From Tribonema minus (Eukaryota > Sar > Xanthophyceae > Tribonematales > Tribonemataceae), in the NCBI GenBank assembly GCA_017506865.1, contig JAFCMP010000065.1, positions 288,183-352,182 of the forward strand: a stretch of DNA of 64,000 nucleotides. Direction: 5' to 3'. Within the stretch, counting starts at the first letter, position 1. Each line of letters opens with the position of its first letter. The notes beneath the pieces were generated by a model. The model saw nothing but the letters and a program-made list of their open reading frames with translations, was not told where the DNA came from and did no database searches. Below are positions 56,301 to 64,000 of this stretch, in pieces. The translations under genes were made by a program, and so were the position numbers.

Positions 56301-58772
56301 ACCAGCCTGCGTTACGTCTGACTCACCACGTTTCCCGGCTGGCTGGCGAGGCGACCTGGCAACGACCGGTTCCCTAAGGGAGAGTTGGTCAAACACCGTT
56401 GCCAGGTCATTACCTTCTTCTCGGAGGGAGAGCAAGCTGAACGTGACCGTCAGGTCATGCATCTGACTCGCCAGCGGTGCGCAGGAAGTCCGGCCCAGCA
56501 GGGTCTGTGTTGCTGGCGCGTCGCTGGGCGCCGGCCGCATATGCAGTCGGCGTGACGTGCGGCAGGGTCCAAGCTTGGTACCCGTCGGCCAAGCGCAAAG
56601 CACCGTGACGCGTGCCCGATTGGGGGCAAGGGCCAGTGCACGTACCCTGCGCGCGAGTGCGCCAGCCGCCCCCAGCAGGCCTTGCCAGTGTGATCCCGTC
56701 GGGTCCCTGGGGCATTCGCTAGACTGAGCGCCCGCTGCGACAGCAGCTGCGGCACTGCCAGGTGTGCTGGGCACACGATCGTTGCTTGACATCGTTGCGC
56801 CGCTATCGCTAGCACGACTTTCGCCAGGCAGCACACCCATTGTGCTGCTCCGGGTCAGTCTCGGCAGCGGCGCATCTGCCACACCGTCCAACGTAGATGC
56901 ATGGGCTTGCCTGGGGTCTACCCCCAGGTGCTCGCATCCGAGGATTTTGCGTATGGGACCACATTTGCTAGCGGCGGCGAGCAGCGCGGCTGTTGGCTTC
57001 AGGCTATTCCCCCCACCAACAGCTGCACCACCCGCTGCCGCCGCGCATGTCGTTGGTCGGGTGTGTATGTCAGCAATGTGATCATGGCCTGATGCACGGT
57101 CACAGCCTGACAGTGTGCATGCTGTCGCGGCGACCGGGCCTGCGAGGCAGTCGGCGCAGCGCCACACGTCGCACTGGTCCAGGGCCCCTAGATCACCAGA
57201 TGGTGTCGTGGCGCTTGCTGCTGTGCGTCTGATGAAGAGGTTGCCGCACCCATCGCAGACCTGCTCCAGGCCGCCGCATATTGGTCGATGGTCTAGGAAA
57301 AGCTGAACATGCAGTTCTGCAAATTGCTTCCCTTTCCCTGTGTGGCGCGTGCGCTGGTGTGCACATGCGTGTGCCGCTGGGCAATTCTTTCCCGGGGCCC
57401 GAGGATTTGCTCGCACTATGAACTTGTCGCACATGCGGCAGTCCAGCCCCGGGATATTGACCTTCCGGTTGGCAGCGGGTGTCTTGGCGGGCGCCAAAAC
57501 TGTCATAGCGGTGATGCCGGATATTGGGTGCCCGTTGCGACTGTTACCGTCAGAGGTGACGCTGCCGCCTGACAGAGAGGCGCCGCTGCCAGCTGGCTGC
57601 AAAGACCGGGACGTGATTCGTCTCTGGTGACCCGCCGGCCCAGGTTCGCCAACTTCCATCGGTACAGGCATGGTCACGGTGACCGGCTTTGCCAGCGCAC
57701 CGCCAGACTGTGGCTCTGGACGGGTGACGCTGCCAGTGCTTTGGGCGCTGGCGCGGCGCCGACCCCGCCGGGGTGCAGCCGCCCCACGTTCGCCGCCCGG
57801 TGCAGCAGCCGCTGCGGCCGCTGGTGCTGTTGTCACCATGTCTGCAGTACATGAGGTTTCCGCTGCGGTGACCTCCATCGGCTGAGGACCGGGATGCCAC
57901 TGGGGAGAGGCGCCGCTGCTAGCTGGCTGCGAAGGCCGCGACGTGATCCGTCTCTGGTGACCCGCTGGCCCACTGGTAGGTTCGCCAACTTCCATCGGTA
58001 CGGGCACGGTCGTGGTGACCGCCTTTGCCAGCGCACTCAGTTTGCCAGACGGCGACTCTGGGCGGTTGATGCTGCCAATGCTTCCGAGGCGTCCCGGGGG
58101 CGGCCCGGCGCTGGCGCCGCGACGCCGACCCCGCCGGGATGCAGCTGCCCCGCGTTGGCCATCTGATGCGGCAGCGCCTGCCGGCGGTTTTGGCACCATG
58201 TCTGCCGCACGTGGCGTTGCCGCCGCCGTTAAGTCGGAGGTAACCTTGCGACCGCATGCAGCGGCGGCTGTGACAGTCGTCCGTGGCTGTGCAACCACCG
58301 GGTTGGCCGGTGCGGGCCCCGCCGCTGGTGCGGCAGTGGCAGCCGTCACTAAAGGCGTTTTCCGCCGCGAACGTCGTTTTGGCATTGGCGTTGTCGCTAC
58401 TGGTGAATCCGGCGGCAGTGTCGCCCGACGGCGTTTATTTGCCGCTGGTGGCGGTAGTACCACCAAGCTCAGTACAATCATCGCTGCTGGCGGCAGTGCC
58501 TCCCGTAAACTCGCCGCTTGAGACTCCGAGTCACTGGCAGGCTGATGCCGCGGGCGCTTCGTCTGTGAGCATCCCCTGTCACAGTGATTAGCGGCACCTG
58601 GGCTAGACAGATGGCGGCGGCGCTTCTTGACGTGCGCGTGGCTGCCACTGCCCTGAGGCTCGTCCGAGTCGGCTGACGACAAGTGTAGTCTGCGCATGCT
58701 TCTGCACAGCTCTGCAACCTGACTGCACACTGGCACCTCTGGCATCGGCCGCGGTCTAGAGCTCTGGGCCAT
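50310..58772 (-). CDS. Retrotransposon polyprotein: zinc cluster, OTU cysteine protease, reverse transcriptase, restriction-like endonuclease
   Basis: One uninterrupted ORF of 2,820 codons. Residues ~1-430 are low-complexity and basic, with RRGRRR motifs like AT-hooks. Residues ~440-545 are a Cys/His cluster (CRMCDKF, VCDGCGNLF, WRCADC), likely nucleic-acid binding. Residues ~955-1165 are an OTU-type deubiquitinase-like protease, with catalytic Cys in VGNGNCLIHTAL and His in NVGHFELL. A Cys-rich patch lies near 1330 (CTGACG, CHTC). Residues ~1780-2110 are the reverse transcriptase: TIQLDCENAFNSVDR, GCQQGDPLGPLYF, and the active-site FLDD in AFLDDLNVL. A knuckle CPWRCSD...HAISC follows at ~2595. 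The restriction-like endonuclease is at ~2660-2790 (YRADTVIDPG, GIVLDTSV). No apurinic endonuclease domain was seen. With all motifs present and no stops, this copy could be recently active. Confidence 0.9.
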   Translation of the reverse strand: MAQSSRPRPMPEVPVCSQVAELCRSMRRLHLSSADSDEPQGSGSHAHVKKRRRHLSSPGAANHCDRGCSQTKRPRHQPASDSESQAASLREALPPAAMIVLSLVVLPPPAANKRRRATLPPDSPVATTPMPKRRSRRKTPLVTAATAAPAAGPAPANPVVAQPRTTVTAAAACGRKVTSDLTAAATPRAADMVPKPPAGAAASDGQRGAAASRRGRRRGASAGPPPGRLGSIGSINRPESPSGKLSALAKAVTTTVPVPMEVGEPTSGPAGHQRRITSRPSQPASSGASPQWHPGPQPMEVTAAETSCTADMVTTAPAAAAAAAPGGERGAAAPRRGRRRASAQSTGSVTRPEPQSGGALAKPVTVTMPVPMEVGEPGPAGHQRRITSRSLQPAGSGASLSGGSVTSDGNSRNGHPISGITAMTVLAPAKTPAANRKVNIPGLDCRMCDKFIVRANPRAPGKNCPAAHACAHQRTRHTGKGKQFAELHVQLFLDHRPICGGLEQVCDGCGNLFIRRTAASATTPSGDLGALDQCDVWRCADCLAGPVAATACTLSGCDRASGHDHIADIHTRPTTCAAAAGGAAVGGGNSLKPTAALLAAASKCGPIRKILGCEHLGVDPRQAHASTLDGVADAPLPRLTRSSTMGVLPGESRASDSGATMSSNDRVPSTPGSAAAAVAAGAQSSECPRDPTGSHWQGLLGAAGALARRVRALALAPNRARVTVLCAWPTGTKLGPCRTSRRLHMRPAPSDAPATQTLLGRTSCAPLASQMHDLTVTFSLLSLREEGNDLATVFDQLSLREPVVARSPRQPAGKRGESDVTQAGDNSTHATMTETAPVTAMVASGKRSRRRGKHRRRTQERQAQCDNSRAPLAPATTPPRGGASAPSAPISGPAKVTTVTVATRVPSTVCHTVTVEEQQDALAKATNYGFSTWHTGLQALHKQALGENTATLARGGELRPVSNVGNGNCLIHTALHGIGSVAVEHGLPAPALVIAMREALLDGMVAYVTQGAGKQGASMSSMRQLTAHAAAQPACTREQFDTYGTRARCLAIEYGTNETDSADSGHTLLLQRLQEEGVWGRPLGLSVWAIVAAVYAVSVTVWQAEPQATGSTQKSTGLVLAQLMGLPAVFAPVTPAQPDCHLDVLWTPPGLYTNVGHFELLVAPAAAPPLPTTMTASATTQANSTHITAPSRTQPRTALQLPQQPEPLRCPLCTLAFWQLGQKEDSKQRGKLSAASRMAPVVAHFNGGSCTRSMLNPEASTSHCQQNLAAAYAKGIRQQVDHDPSGDRAPSGSSTCNTGAHHAKRVQEMSTMYGCTAEDFLRAVRKLSACTGACGLVHMSASAGQRQCALTSPCHTCRRNGSAPTRARPAVPPGQSEGGGAGSDGAAAAAGAAAATPPKPPAVPASGAANSKSSKKRPAATATGAQRRRRTAAAAAPPGSAGSRTQSNSLRLQDSSPPHGTAVGWADMDLDPPDDAASPPPPTTTTSGRPSKPQSRASLAWDLSTPSVVHALDQTNEADLLLLRFTTTANPFRTQLQCTQWARLVEHATRLLADATDSAREAARVRLHHGAGAFAHQVSQTLVQRGYRLLHLLAAMAFGRQPEGTGMPPAARLAALLSGDFAELLRKTLSAAAALRAPKPNNAATASAQTNFDADWTEADSRQQTACAALSGKRRGVGLAAARLEAREACAPADEVTAQVLAAKHPETGTRPGVVDTPMEQVRGLVRDARRHCLHGAGVATTAGPAGSGSPVFESGQAHDRSDRPEDAASAAGRRLEVEATDILSTLSAAGAGKAGGLDGLRYEHLLMAAGPGAPVKAATRPVGSASPGLAGDSESDVMEPAFAHHLAKVFTTLLVEPELLPEQSQRLLRAAALSGIGQKRRPIACSSVWRRLLGSTAARGVKGKISGLLASMSQFGVGYRSGVEHVAARARVWHELYGTTIQLDCENAFNSVDRAAIVRGLMLFCPELLPHFESVYCGDTAPEMRVEVNGEARIICSHLGCQQGDPLGPLYFAVAAAFLLFYPDGVNATPGSMPAYGHSTAEPPAPHCAFLDDLNVLQAAYFDDAAAAGVAEVIRRLAAGGLRVRPDKSLAIAMRGTVFDEAARARLRALDIPFVDATMPESSQGFTSVGVPVGHPAYVHAAMSKHLVDAGTWRLSWQLAGMARHHLQAAQFILRRSLTKRMGFLARVVDTALSETWLHAFDGFCAWTLERMLHLHGCATAAVMKSHLLAACTAGDNEVASSGSVLVLPRLGPPELTDIAVPLRASRLPERRGGLGMPLLGLLAPAAYTAQACTTLRPAIIHATVAAGALRLGTDEHGAVTWFAQHSCAIREDQGLPPIIEAVRRSTRALTADGGEKSRTAVAEQLPASLLRWAADTTAAASTLPTAVQAIYAATAVTETGTTEPAPHTHGIVPGAEAAAAAATVPGPQAAAAAASSTPAKTQTSAEESSCSGGQEDDDDDWEAYADEICRKVVPRRRRGHFTHGLQARLSNVLRRQYEDCLVEDLEAASAGAVGKPTQATLIGDLRDTSRRRQQASARVLAQLRSQRASGAMAWMSVPPAANDRPGAAPMSSMAAATMIMVAIFIDGWGIQGEVCPWRCSDVSPTSTHAISCPSQHIRGHNATHTAQKRCLQRILRQHHVSIVRNEDASVFKVPGYRADTVIDPGCLHFSSAYRNKGIVLDTSVRAPTASSYLTGKTNASNTDGYAAGVGEDAKVKHHTGTLTSSWAFVPFVQESYGRLGKQTSLFVKELAMHSALCSGGGKADVLRKAGLAKRQIHIELSISLARELAERVMAYTRGARMLGCVAAPVSKLLGHSAD

Positions 58773-58789
58773 CAGCTGAGGTGGTGGCG

Positions 58790-58978
58790 GGCCGGGTATC
58801 GGTGGCGGGTCCGGTATCGGCGGCGGGCCCGGTATCGGCGGTGGGCCCGGTATCGGCGGCGGGGCCCGGTATCGGCGGGGGGCCCGGTATCGGCGGCGGG
58901 CCCGGGATCGGCGGCGGGCCCGGGATCGGCGGCGGGCCCGGGATTGGCGGCGGGCCCGGGATCGGTGGCGGCGGCGGT
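58790..58978. repeat. 18-bp GC-rich minisatellite upstream of the retrotransposon ORF
   Basis: About ten units of GGTATCGGCGGCGGGCCC, giving GPGIGG on plus or IPGPPP/DPGPAA on minus. It lies immediately 5' of the ORF start at 58772. ORFs across it are repeat shadows or leader peptides. Confidence 0.9.
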
Positions 58979-59399
58979 ATCACTAGGCGTACCCAACGGC
59001 CAACACCATGGCGGCGTCTGCGGCGTGTGTTAGATTGGCGTGCAGCTTTGACCTGCCACCACCACAAGCCAGTATTCAGCCCGTGGTTGCGCTGTTCCCG
59101 TTTGCGTTTCAGAGGTGACCCCTCCCCACGTGAGGCAGGGCTGGTAAGCCAGTGGAGAGCCATAGCTTTGAAAGGCGACTTTGAGGCGCGAGAAAAAAAA
59201 AAAAAAAAAAAAAAAAGCCCAGGCTCGGTCTCGAATGCGCGGCTGCCTACCGCGAACACTCCCCTGCACAACTATACCACTTCCAGTTCAAGATCCCGTC
59301 CTGCTCTGGTGTATCTGTTGAGGTGCTTCTCCCGCCGTCGTGAAACGAGCGGTGGTGGAACGAGTCGGTGTGCTCAAGCTCTCTGCCTCTGACCAACAC

Positions 59400-60960
59400 A
59401 AGGCAGCTGGGCTGAATGCAATGCTGTGCACTTCGTGTCCTTGCCGCTGCAGTGTCGTGGTCCTGTCGTGTCTGTGCGTGTGCTGAATGCAGTCAGTCTC
59501 TGCCAGGCGGGGTCCCTTGTGCGGCTGCAAATCAAGCTGGTCAGCAAGCGTTCAAACCTTAATCTGGTGAACTGCTATCTACTGCCCTGCGATCCAGTGT
59601 GCCTAGGTTCCCCCTTCCCGATCCGTCGACGGCGATATCGTCTGATGTTTGTTTTTTTTTTTTTTTTTTTTCTTTTGGTTTGCCCTTCTTGTGCTTCGGC
59701 CGATGTCGCTGTGTGCGTAGGTAGCTTTAGCAATATCAATGCGAGGCTTACTTGCTTACACCGGCGACCCACGCTGCGTGTCTGGCCTTGTTCGCCTCAG
59801 GCCCGCGGTGGAGCGAAAATCCGCTCTCTAGTCCTCGGCTGTAGCCAGGCCGACAGGTTGAGCGTGCGGTGCTGCTGTGCCCTCAGTGTCCCCTGTGCAT
59901 CCTCGCCTTCCGCGCCGCCGCTCCGCCAGCGGCTCCTCCTTCGCTGCCTCCTCCTGCCGCTCGCCCGTGCAGTATATAGAACTCTACTGATTCAATAGAG
60001 GGTTTCCGAGTACTCTAGTACTATAGAAGTATATGCATTATATGCGATTACACGTAATTCCGTAACATACTTCCAAGTGTTGTTGTATCAGATTTACTTC
60101 AAGCTTCAAGCTGCTAGGTATATGCTTTGGATTATGATGCTGCTTCGTCGCTACGGCGTGTTTCCGCAAAGCGCAGAGTTGCTGCCGCATGCCCTGCGCA
60201 AAACAAAGCGTTTGAAGGGTAAGTGCATGTCCAGACCTCTGAGTGAGCAGCTGCACGCTCTGGTCAGTGAGCTGTACTCACTTACTCATCAATGAGTTGC
60301 AATAGTGTTCTCCAGAACAAGCTTGGTTTGCTGTGTGACAACACCCTTTCAACACATGGTGTGCGTAGCGAATGTAAGGCTACGGTCATCATCAGCTGTG
60401 CGAGATCTCTGCAGACCGTGGTGGGTGTGTGAGGTGTGCGCCGCGTTCATGCAAGTGACAAACAGTTATGAGAACTTCTGATGTAACAGTCGAACATGCA
60501 TGCATGACCAAAACACCGTACTTTGTTATAATTTGATTGACGGTTTCGCGACTACGGCGCTCTGGAAAAATGGTCGGGTGCCATCAACATGACCGCCGGC
60601 GATTTGCATGGTATAGTTGTGAGGCCATGCTTGGTGCTTCAAGTTGGTGAAGGTCACTGTTGAGACGGGTCAAATATGGTGCGCATGCGCTGCATTGCAT
60701 GCACTATGAGGCCTTTTTTTCTTCCGATTTCAGAGTTTGTCTTCCAAATTGGGCTAATTGATACTTCGAAGTATATGTTGGCTGGACAGGATAGATTACA
60801 GAAAAATTCAAAAGATCGTGGAGGTCTAGGTGACAAGGAGTGGTTTAACTTAGCCGCAAGTGCCTTGACGTTCCACCAATGACCGTGGTTGCCGCTGCTG
60901 CAGTCATTGGCCACGAGTCAACACTGCCATCATAGTCACAAATGATTATAAATTTATAAA
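59400..60960. other. Intergenic region between two minus-strand retrotransposons
   Basis: No supported gene. It contains T(20) at 59652-59671, a CT-rich stretch at 59880-59970 followed by TATATAGA, an AGTACTCTAGTACT palindrome near 60010, and ATACTTCGAAGTAT at 60761-60774. Confidence 0.5.
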
Positions 60961-60961
60961 T

Positions 60962-63900
60962 ATATGTACTTTTTATTAATTCTCGCTCAGGGCGCGAAAA
61001 AGCCCAGATGATTGGCATCTAGCTGTAAGGATCTACATGTCGTATGACAGTCTGAAAGTGTCGCAACGACAACCACTCAAACGCCGCCGCCGCCAAATGG
61101 CATCTCGGGTCCTCCCCTACGTCCTCCTCCATGTGCCCCCCCCCCCTGGATTCTGCCATGTGTGTCATGACACGGCCAGAGTACGCCATGTGGAGCGCTG
61201 CCGACAGTGCCGAGCGTAAGCGCGCCAGGGCGATGCCCTTGAGAGCTTTAGGGCGCGCTCCTCCGGGCACTGACATCCTGCTGGCATACTCCGTCGCCAC
61301 AGCCTCCAGCAGCTTCCGCCCCTGCTCCCCGATGCTGCCAAATGACCCTATTGCCAAAGTGGCAAGTTTGTAGCAATTCTGATCATAATGACCAGAATAG
61401 TGGGTAGTCTTGGCGGCTCTTGGTCGCGGCAGCATCGCTCGGGGTCTGCTGCAGTCTTCGCCGCCCGCGACGCCACCTGTGCCTCGAAGCAGGTAACGTC
61501 CACCATGAGCGGTAGGTGGCGTGTCGGGTCGTCGTAGCCGGTCACCGGGAAGGCGTCGGCAGGCAGCACGATGTCCATCCTGCGACTCCCCGGCGGCCCG
61601 GCGGACCCCAGAAACGGCGTGTAGTCCTCGTCCACCAGTCCCGTTTTGAGGTATTGCCGCAGGAGGCGCTGCGTGGCCCTCTTGACGCTATTGTGGACAA
61701 TGGTGTCGTGCGCCTTGACGCGTGGCGCTTGACACAGCCGTGCATGCAGGGTGCCGCCCGGCGACTTCCCGCACAGCTTGCAGCCTGCCGTCTGCTCCTC
61801 TACTCCGATGGCGCGTTTGACGGCCAGCTGCCAGGATAGGCCATCGAACGAAGCCGTTGTGGAGTACATGGGCTCGTTGAGGAATGCCATGCCGATCGAG
61901 TGCATGTGGCGCTGCGACCGGAATCGAGCAAGTGCTTGCGTGCGTTGCGTGCCCTGCGGCAGCTGTTGCAGGTCCGCCTCCACCTTATCTGCAAGCTCGG
62001 TAGCGACGGCATCTGCAAGCGCACTCTGATTGGGGCGCTTCAGGCTACACTGCAACTGCAGAGCACTGGCGTCAAGTACGCAAGCAGCATCCGCACCAGT
62101 GCCACCACCTGCTGTCGGCCGCAGCGGCGGCTGCTGCGTAGGTGGTTGCTGCTGCAGTGGCGTTAGCGCTGGTGGCAGTATATGTTCCAGCTTGTCACCT
62201 GTTGCTGCACGTAGAGATGTGGCAGCTGTGGCGATCGTCCGCATGAGGGCAGGCGCGCCACCTCTGCTGCTGCTGCGCCTTGTAGCATTGCTGGTGTGGA
62301 ACGCGCAGCGCCTGCATTGACGGCTGCCGCTGCTGCGTGCGCTGGTGCTGCAGCTGTGCCGCCTGCCGTTGCTGCTGCTGCCAGTGGTGTTGCTGCTGCC
62401 GCAGGTGTTGGTGCAGCACCTGCCGCATTGGCCGCTGCCACCGCCATTGCCGCTGTCGCAGCCGGCACGGTTGCGGCGCCGCCTGCCGACGCTGCTCCTG
62501 TTGCAGGTGCTGCAGCAGCCCTTAGGCTAGTAGGGCCTGTAGCAGCTGTATTGCCTATGCCCGCAGCCGCTGCTGTTGATGCTGCAGTTAGTGATGCCGC
62601 CGAGGCCACTTGAGGTGCAACATGTGCTGCCGCTGCTGCAGCAGCCTCTGATGCTGGAGCAGCTGCTGCTGCCGCCGCTGCTGCTGCCGCCGGAGTAGTT
62701 GCGCCGTGCGCCGCCGCTGCTGCTGCTGCCGCTGGTGCCGCCTGTGCTGCCGCCGCGGCCCCTGATCCAGCGGCAGCTGCGTCGTGTGTTGCCGGAATGG
62801 CTGCGCCATAAGCGCGGCCAGCCGCTGATGCAGTTGCCGCTGCCGGAGCGGTCGCGCCTCCACTGGCAACCGCCGCTGCCGCTGTAACAGTTGCCGCTGC
62901 TGATGCTGCTGGTGCTGGTGCTGCTGCCGCTGCTGCCGGTGTCGCTTGTGTTGCCGCATCCTCAGCAGCGTTGTCTGCAGCCGCTTGAGGAGCCGCCTGC
63001 TGCAGCACCCCCGCCCATCCAGAGAGTGCTGGTTGCAGCGCTTGCAACGTGCCCGCCACATACGCAGCATCAGCGATGTCGCAGGCGCTGGTAATGCCAA
63101 GGCCGCCATGCCGTGTTGGGAGTCGCGCTTGCTGTAAGGCTGGGCCGTGCGCTGCCAGATGGAAGTGGGCCCCACTTTGCTCAAACTGGCGCCAGGTCTG
63201 GCCTGGTGGCTGCAGGCCCATTGAGTGCTCAAGCACCCACTGCGTGACCCGATCCCACTCCTTGGCGGCTGGCGCTGTCTGCGTAGTGGGAATGGTGCGC
63301 AGGCAGTACGTCATGCGAGGCACCACGCAGTAGCGCAGTAACCTGAACATAGCCCTCGGAGATGTCAGGCCGCGCGCATCGCTCTGCAAATCGAGCCCCT
63401 GCCCGCCTGCACCCGCTTCCCTGCGCAGCCATGCGTCCACAAAGCTGCTGTGGCCCACCGGCACCCCCAGCAACACAGCTCCACGGTTCTGATTTTCATC
63501 CGTATCCCCCACTAGCTGAACGCCCAGCTGCTGCAGCAGTTGCCGCTCGTGGTCCGTCACCACATGCCCCCTGCCAGGCAGCGCGCGTGACTTGGTGAGG
63601 TTTAGCTCCAGCCCACCTCCGCAAAGTGTTGTTTGAGCTGCGCCACCGCCTGTATGTCATCCTGAGTCAGCGTGCAAGCGCCTGTTCGGACGTTGGCATC
63701 GTCCATGTAGGCGCCCCATCCGCCTCCGCGCGCGCTGCGCAGCCGCCGCTCATTGAACCGTTTCAAGCACTGAGCAATGGCGCCGCAGAAGAGCATCGGT
63801 GCCGCGGGGTCCCCCTGCTTAAACCCGCGCTGAGACATGATGATGCGCGTGGAGCCGTCAACGTGCTGGAACAGCAGGCGTGGCCGAGTGCGAACGTATG

Positions 63901-64000
63901 TGCCGATGAGTAGTCGAGGAAGTCCGGCAGCTGTGCTGCTACCCATTCCGCTGCCGCCAGGACGAACACCATGTTGAAGGCATTCTTGAGGTCCAGCATT
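60962..64000 (-). pseudogene. Family-2 non-LTR retrotransposon, frameshifted and cut by the window edge
   Basis: Reading on minus from the right edge: reverse transcriptase motif LDLKNAFNMVF, GFKQGDPAAPMLF, and the catalytic YMDD in GAYMDDANVRTG (63.6-64.0 kb). A single missing base after AEVGW shifts the frame to ELNLTKSRALPGRGH and LLGVPVGHSSFVDAWLRRE. An Ala-rich linker encoded by GCT/GCA repeats follows (62.3-63.0 kb). A second shift near 62.2 kb precedes the zinc knuckle CKLCGKSPGGTLHARLCQ with HDTIVHN. The endonuclease core is RRMDIVLPADAFPV and LMVDVTCFEAQV. A third shift near 61.44 kb precedes SFGSIGEQGRKLLEAVATEY and the C-terminus. The 3' tail is the conserved CGCGCCCTGAGCGAG...AATAAAAAGTAC at 61003-60965. 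The shifts make it non-functional unless they are sequencing errors. Confidence 0.8.

Larger units (their letters stand above)
50230..59400 (-). mobile_element. Full-length or nearly full-length family-1 non-LTR retrotransposon
   Basis: It is defined by the intact 2,820-codon ORF, a 3' UTR with TATTTATAAAGGCCCAAGGG shared with the stub at 6.6 kb, and a GC-rich 5' leader containing an 18-bp minisatellite. The 5' boundary is uncertain. The region up to about 59.4 kb is GC-rich like the ORF, with a 24-nt A run at 59193-59216 and a 20-nt T run at 59652-59671. No LTRs were seen. Domain content places it among R2/NeSL/Dualen-like elements. Confidence 0.75.

Noticed and set aside
58756-59271. Proline-rich minus ORF upstream of the retrotransposon ORF
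   Set aside because: It reads through an 18-bp minisatellite and a poly(A) tract. There is no domain, and the frame differs from the main ORF.
62296-62613. Ala-rich plus-strand ORFs
   Set aside because: They are antisense to the Ala-rich linker of the family-2 retrotransposon, encoded by GCT/GCA repeats.
1-64000. tRNA, rRNA or CRISPR features
   Set aside because: No clear B-box with a matching acceptor stem, no rRNA-like conserved stretch, and no regular repeat-spacer array was found. The tandem arrays present are exon-edge copies or satellites.

Overview
The window looks like nuclear DNA of a eukaryotic alga, most probably a chlorophyte of the Chlamydomonadales type. Reasons: genes are split into many short exons with GTGAGT/GTAAGT donors and (T)GCAG acceptors. 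Exons are GC-rich with Ala/Gln/Gly runs, introns are long and repeat-filled, and a TGTAA polyadenylation motif follows the main gene. A multi-membrane-segment Cys-rich protein family common in algae is present, as are large OTU-protease/RLE retrotransposons like those of green algae. I cannot name the species.

Layout. 1-1.6 kb (- strand): an inverted, truncated second copy of two exons of the main gene, with arrays of decayed exon-edge copies. 1.6-5.5 kb: an interspersed ~3.1 kb repeat ('R family', copy A, inverted) plus a fragment. 5.5-7.8 kb: small duplications, 3' stubs of two non-LTR retrotransposon families, a 37-nt poly(T) and an unrecognised ORF. 8.0-21.8 kb (+): the main gene. It has 16 exons whose phases all agree, giving about 909 codons, and it joins an Hv1/VSP-like voltage-sensor domain to a complete class I cyclic-nucleotide phosphodiesterase. 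24.3-27.2 kb (-): a polyglutamine gene. 28.0-30.0 kb (-): a second Ala/Gln-rich gene, possibly the 5' part of the same locus. 30.2-32.1 kb: retrotransposon 3' stubs. 33.5-37.6 kb: decayed Gypsy-type LTR-retrotransposon parts arranged head to head: an integrase on -, and RNase H, cytosine DNA methyltransferase and retropepsin on +. 37.6-40.7 and 43.2-46.4 kb: R-family copies B and C in direct orientation. 40.9-43.2 kb (-): an unidentified decayed ORF cluster. 47.8-49.7 kb (-): a multi-pass membrane protein gene. 50.2-59.4 kb (-): a non-LTR retrotransposon with one intact 2,820-codon ORF (zinc cluster, OTU protease, reverse transcriptase, restriction-like endonuclease). 61-64 kb (-): a second, frameshifted non-LTR retrotransposon running off the right edge.

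Two points deserve most attention. First, the main gene predicts a membrane voltage sensor wired to a cAMP/cGMP phosphodiesterase, which would let membrane potential control cyclic-nucleotide breakdown. Second, at least five of its exons are preceded, in the upstream intron, by tandem copies of that exon's own 3' splice site plus the first ~40-60 nt of the exon, spaced about 100-160 bp apart. The inverted paralogue shows the same for two exons. This looks like a local mechanism of intron growth or acceptor-site multiplication. A further point is a cytosine methyltransferase captured by a Gypsy-type retroelement, fused directly after RNase H, with its catalytic Cys replaced by Arg.

All exon models and domain calls were read by eye. 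No alignment or database search was run.
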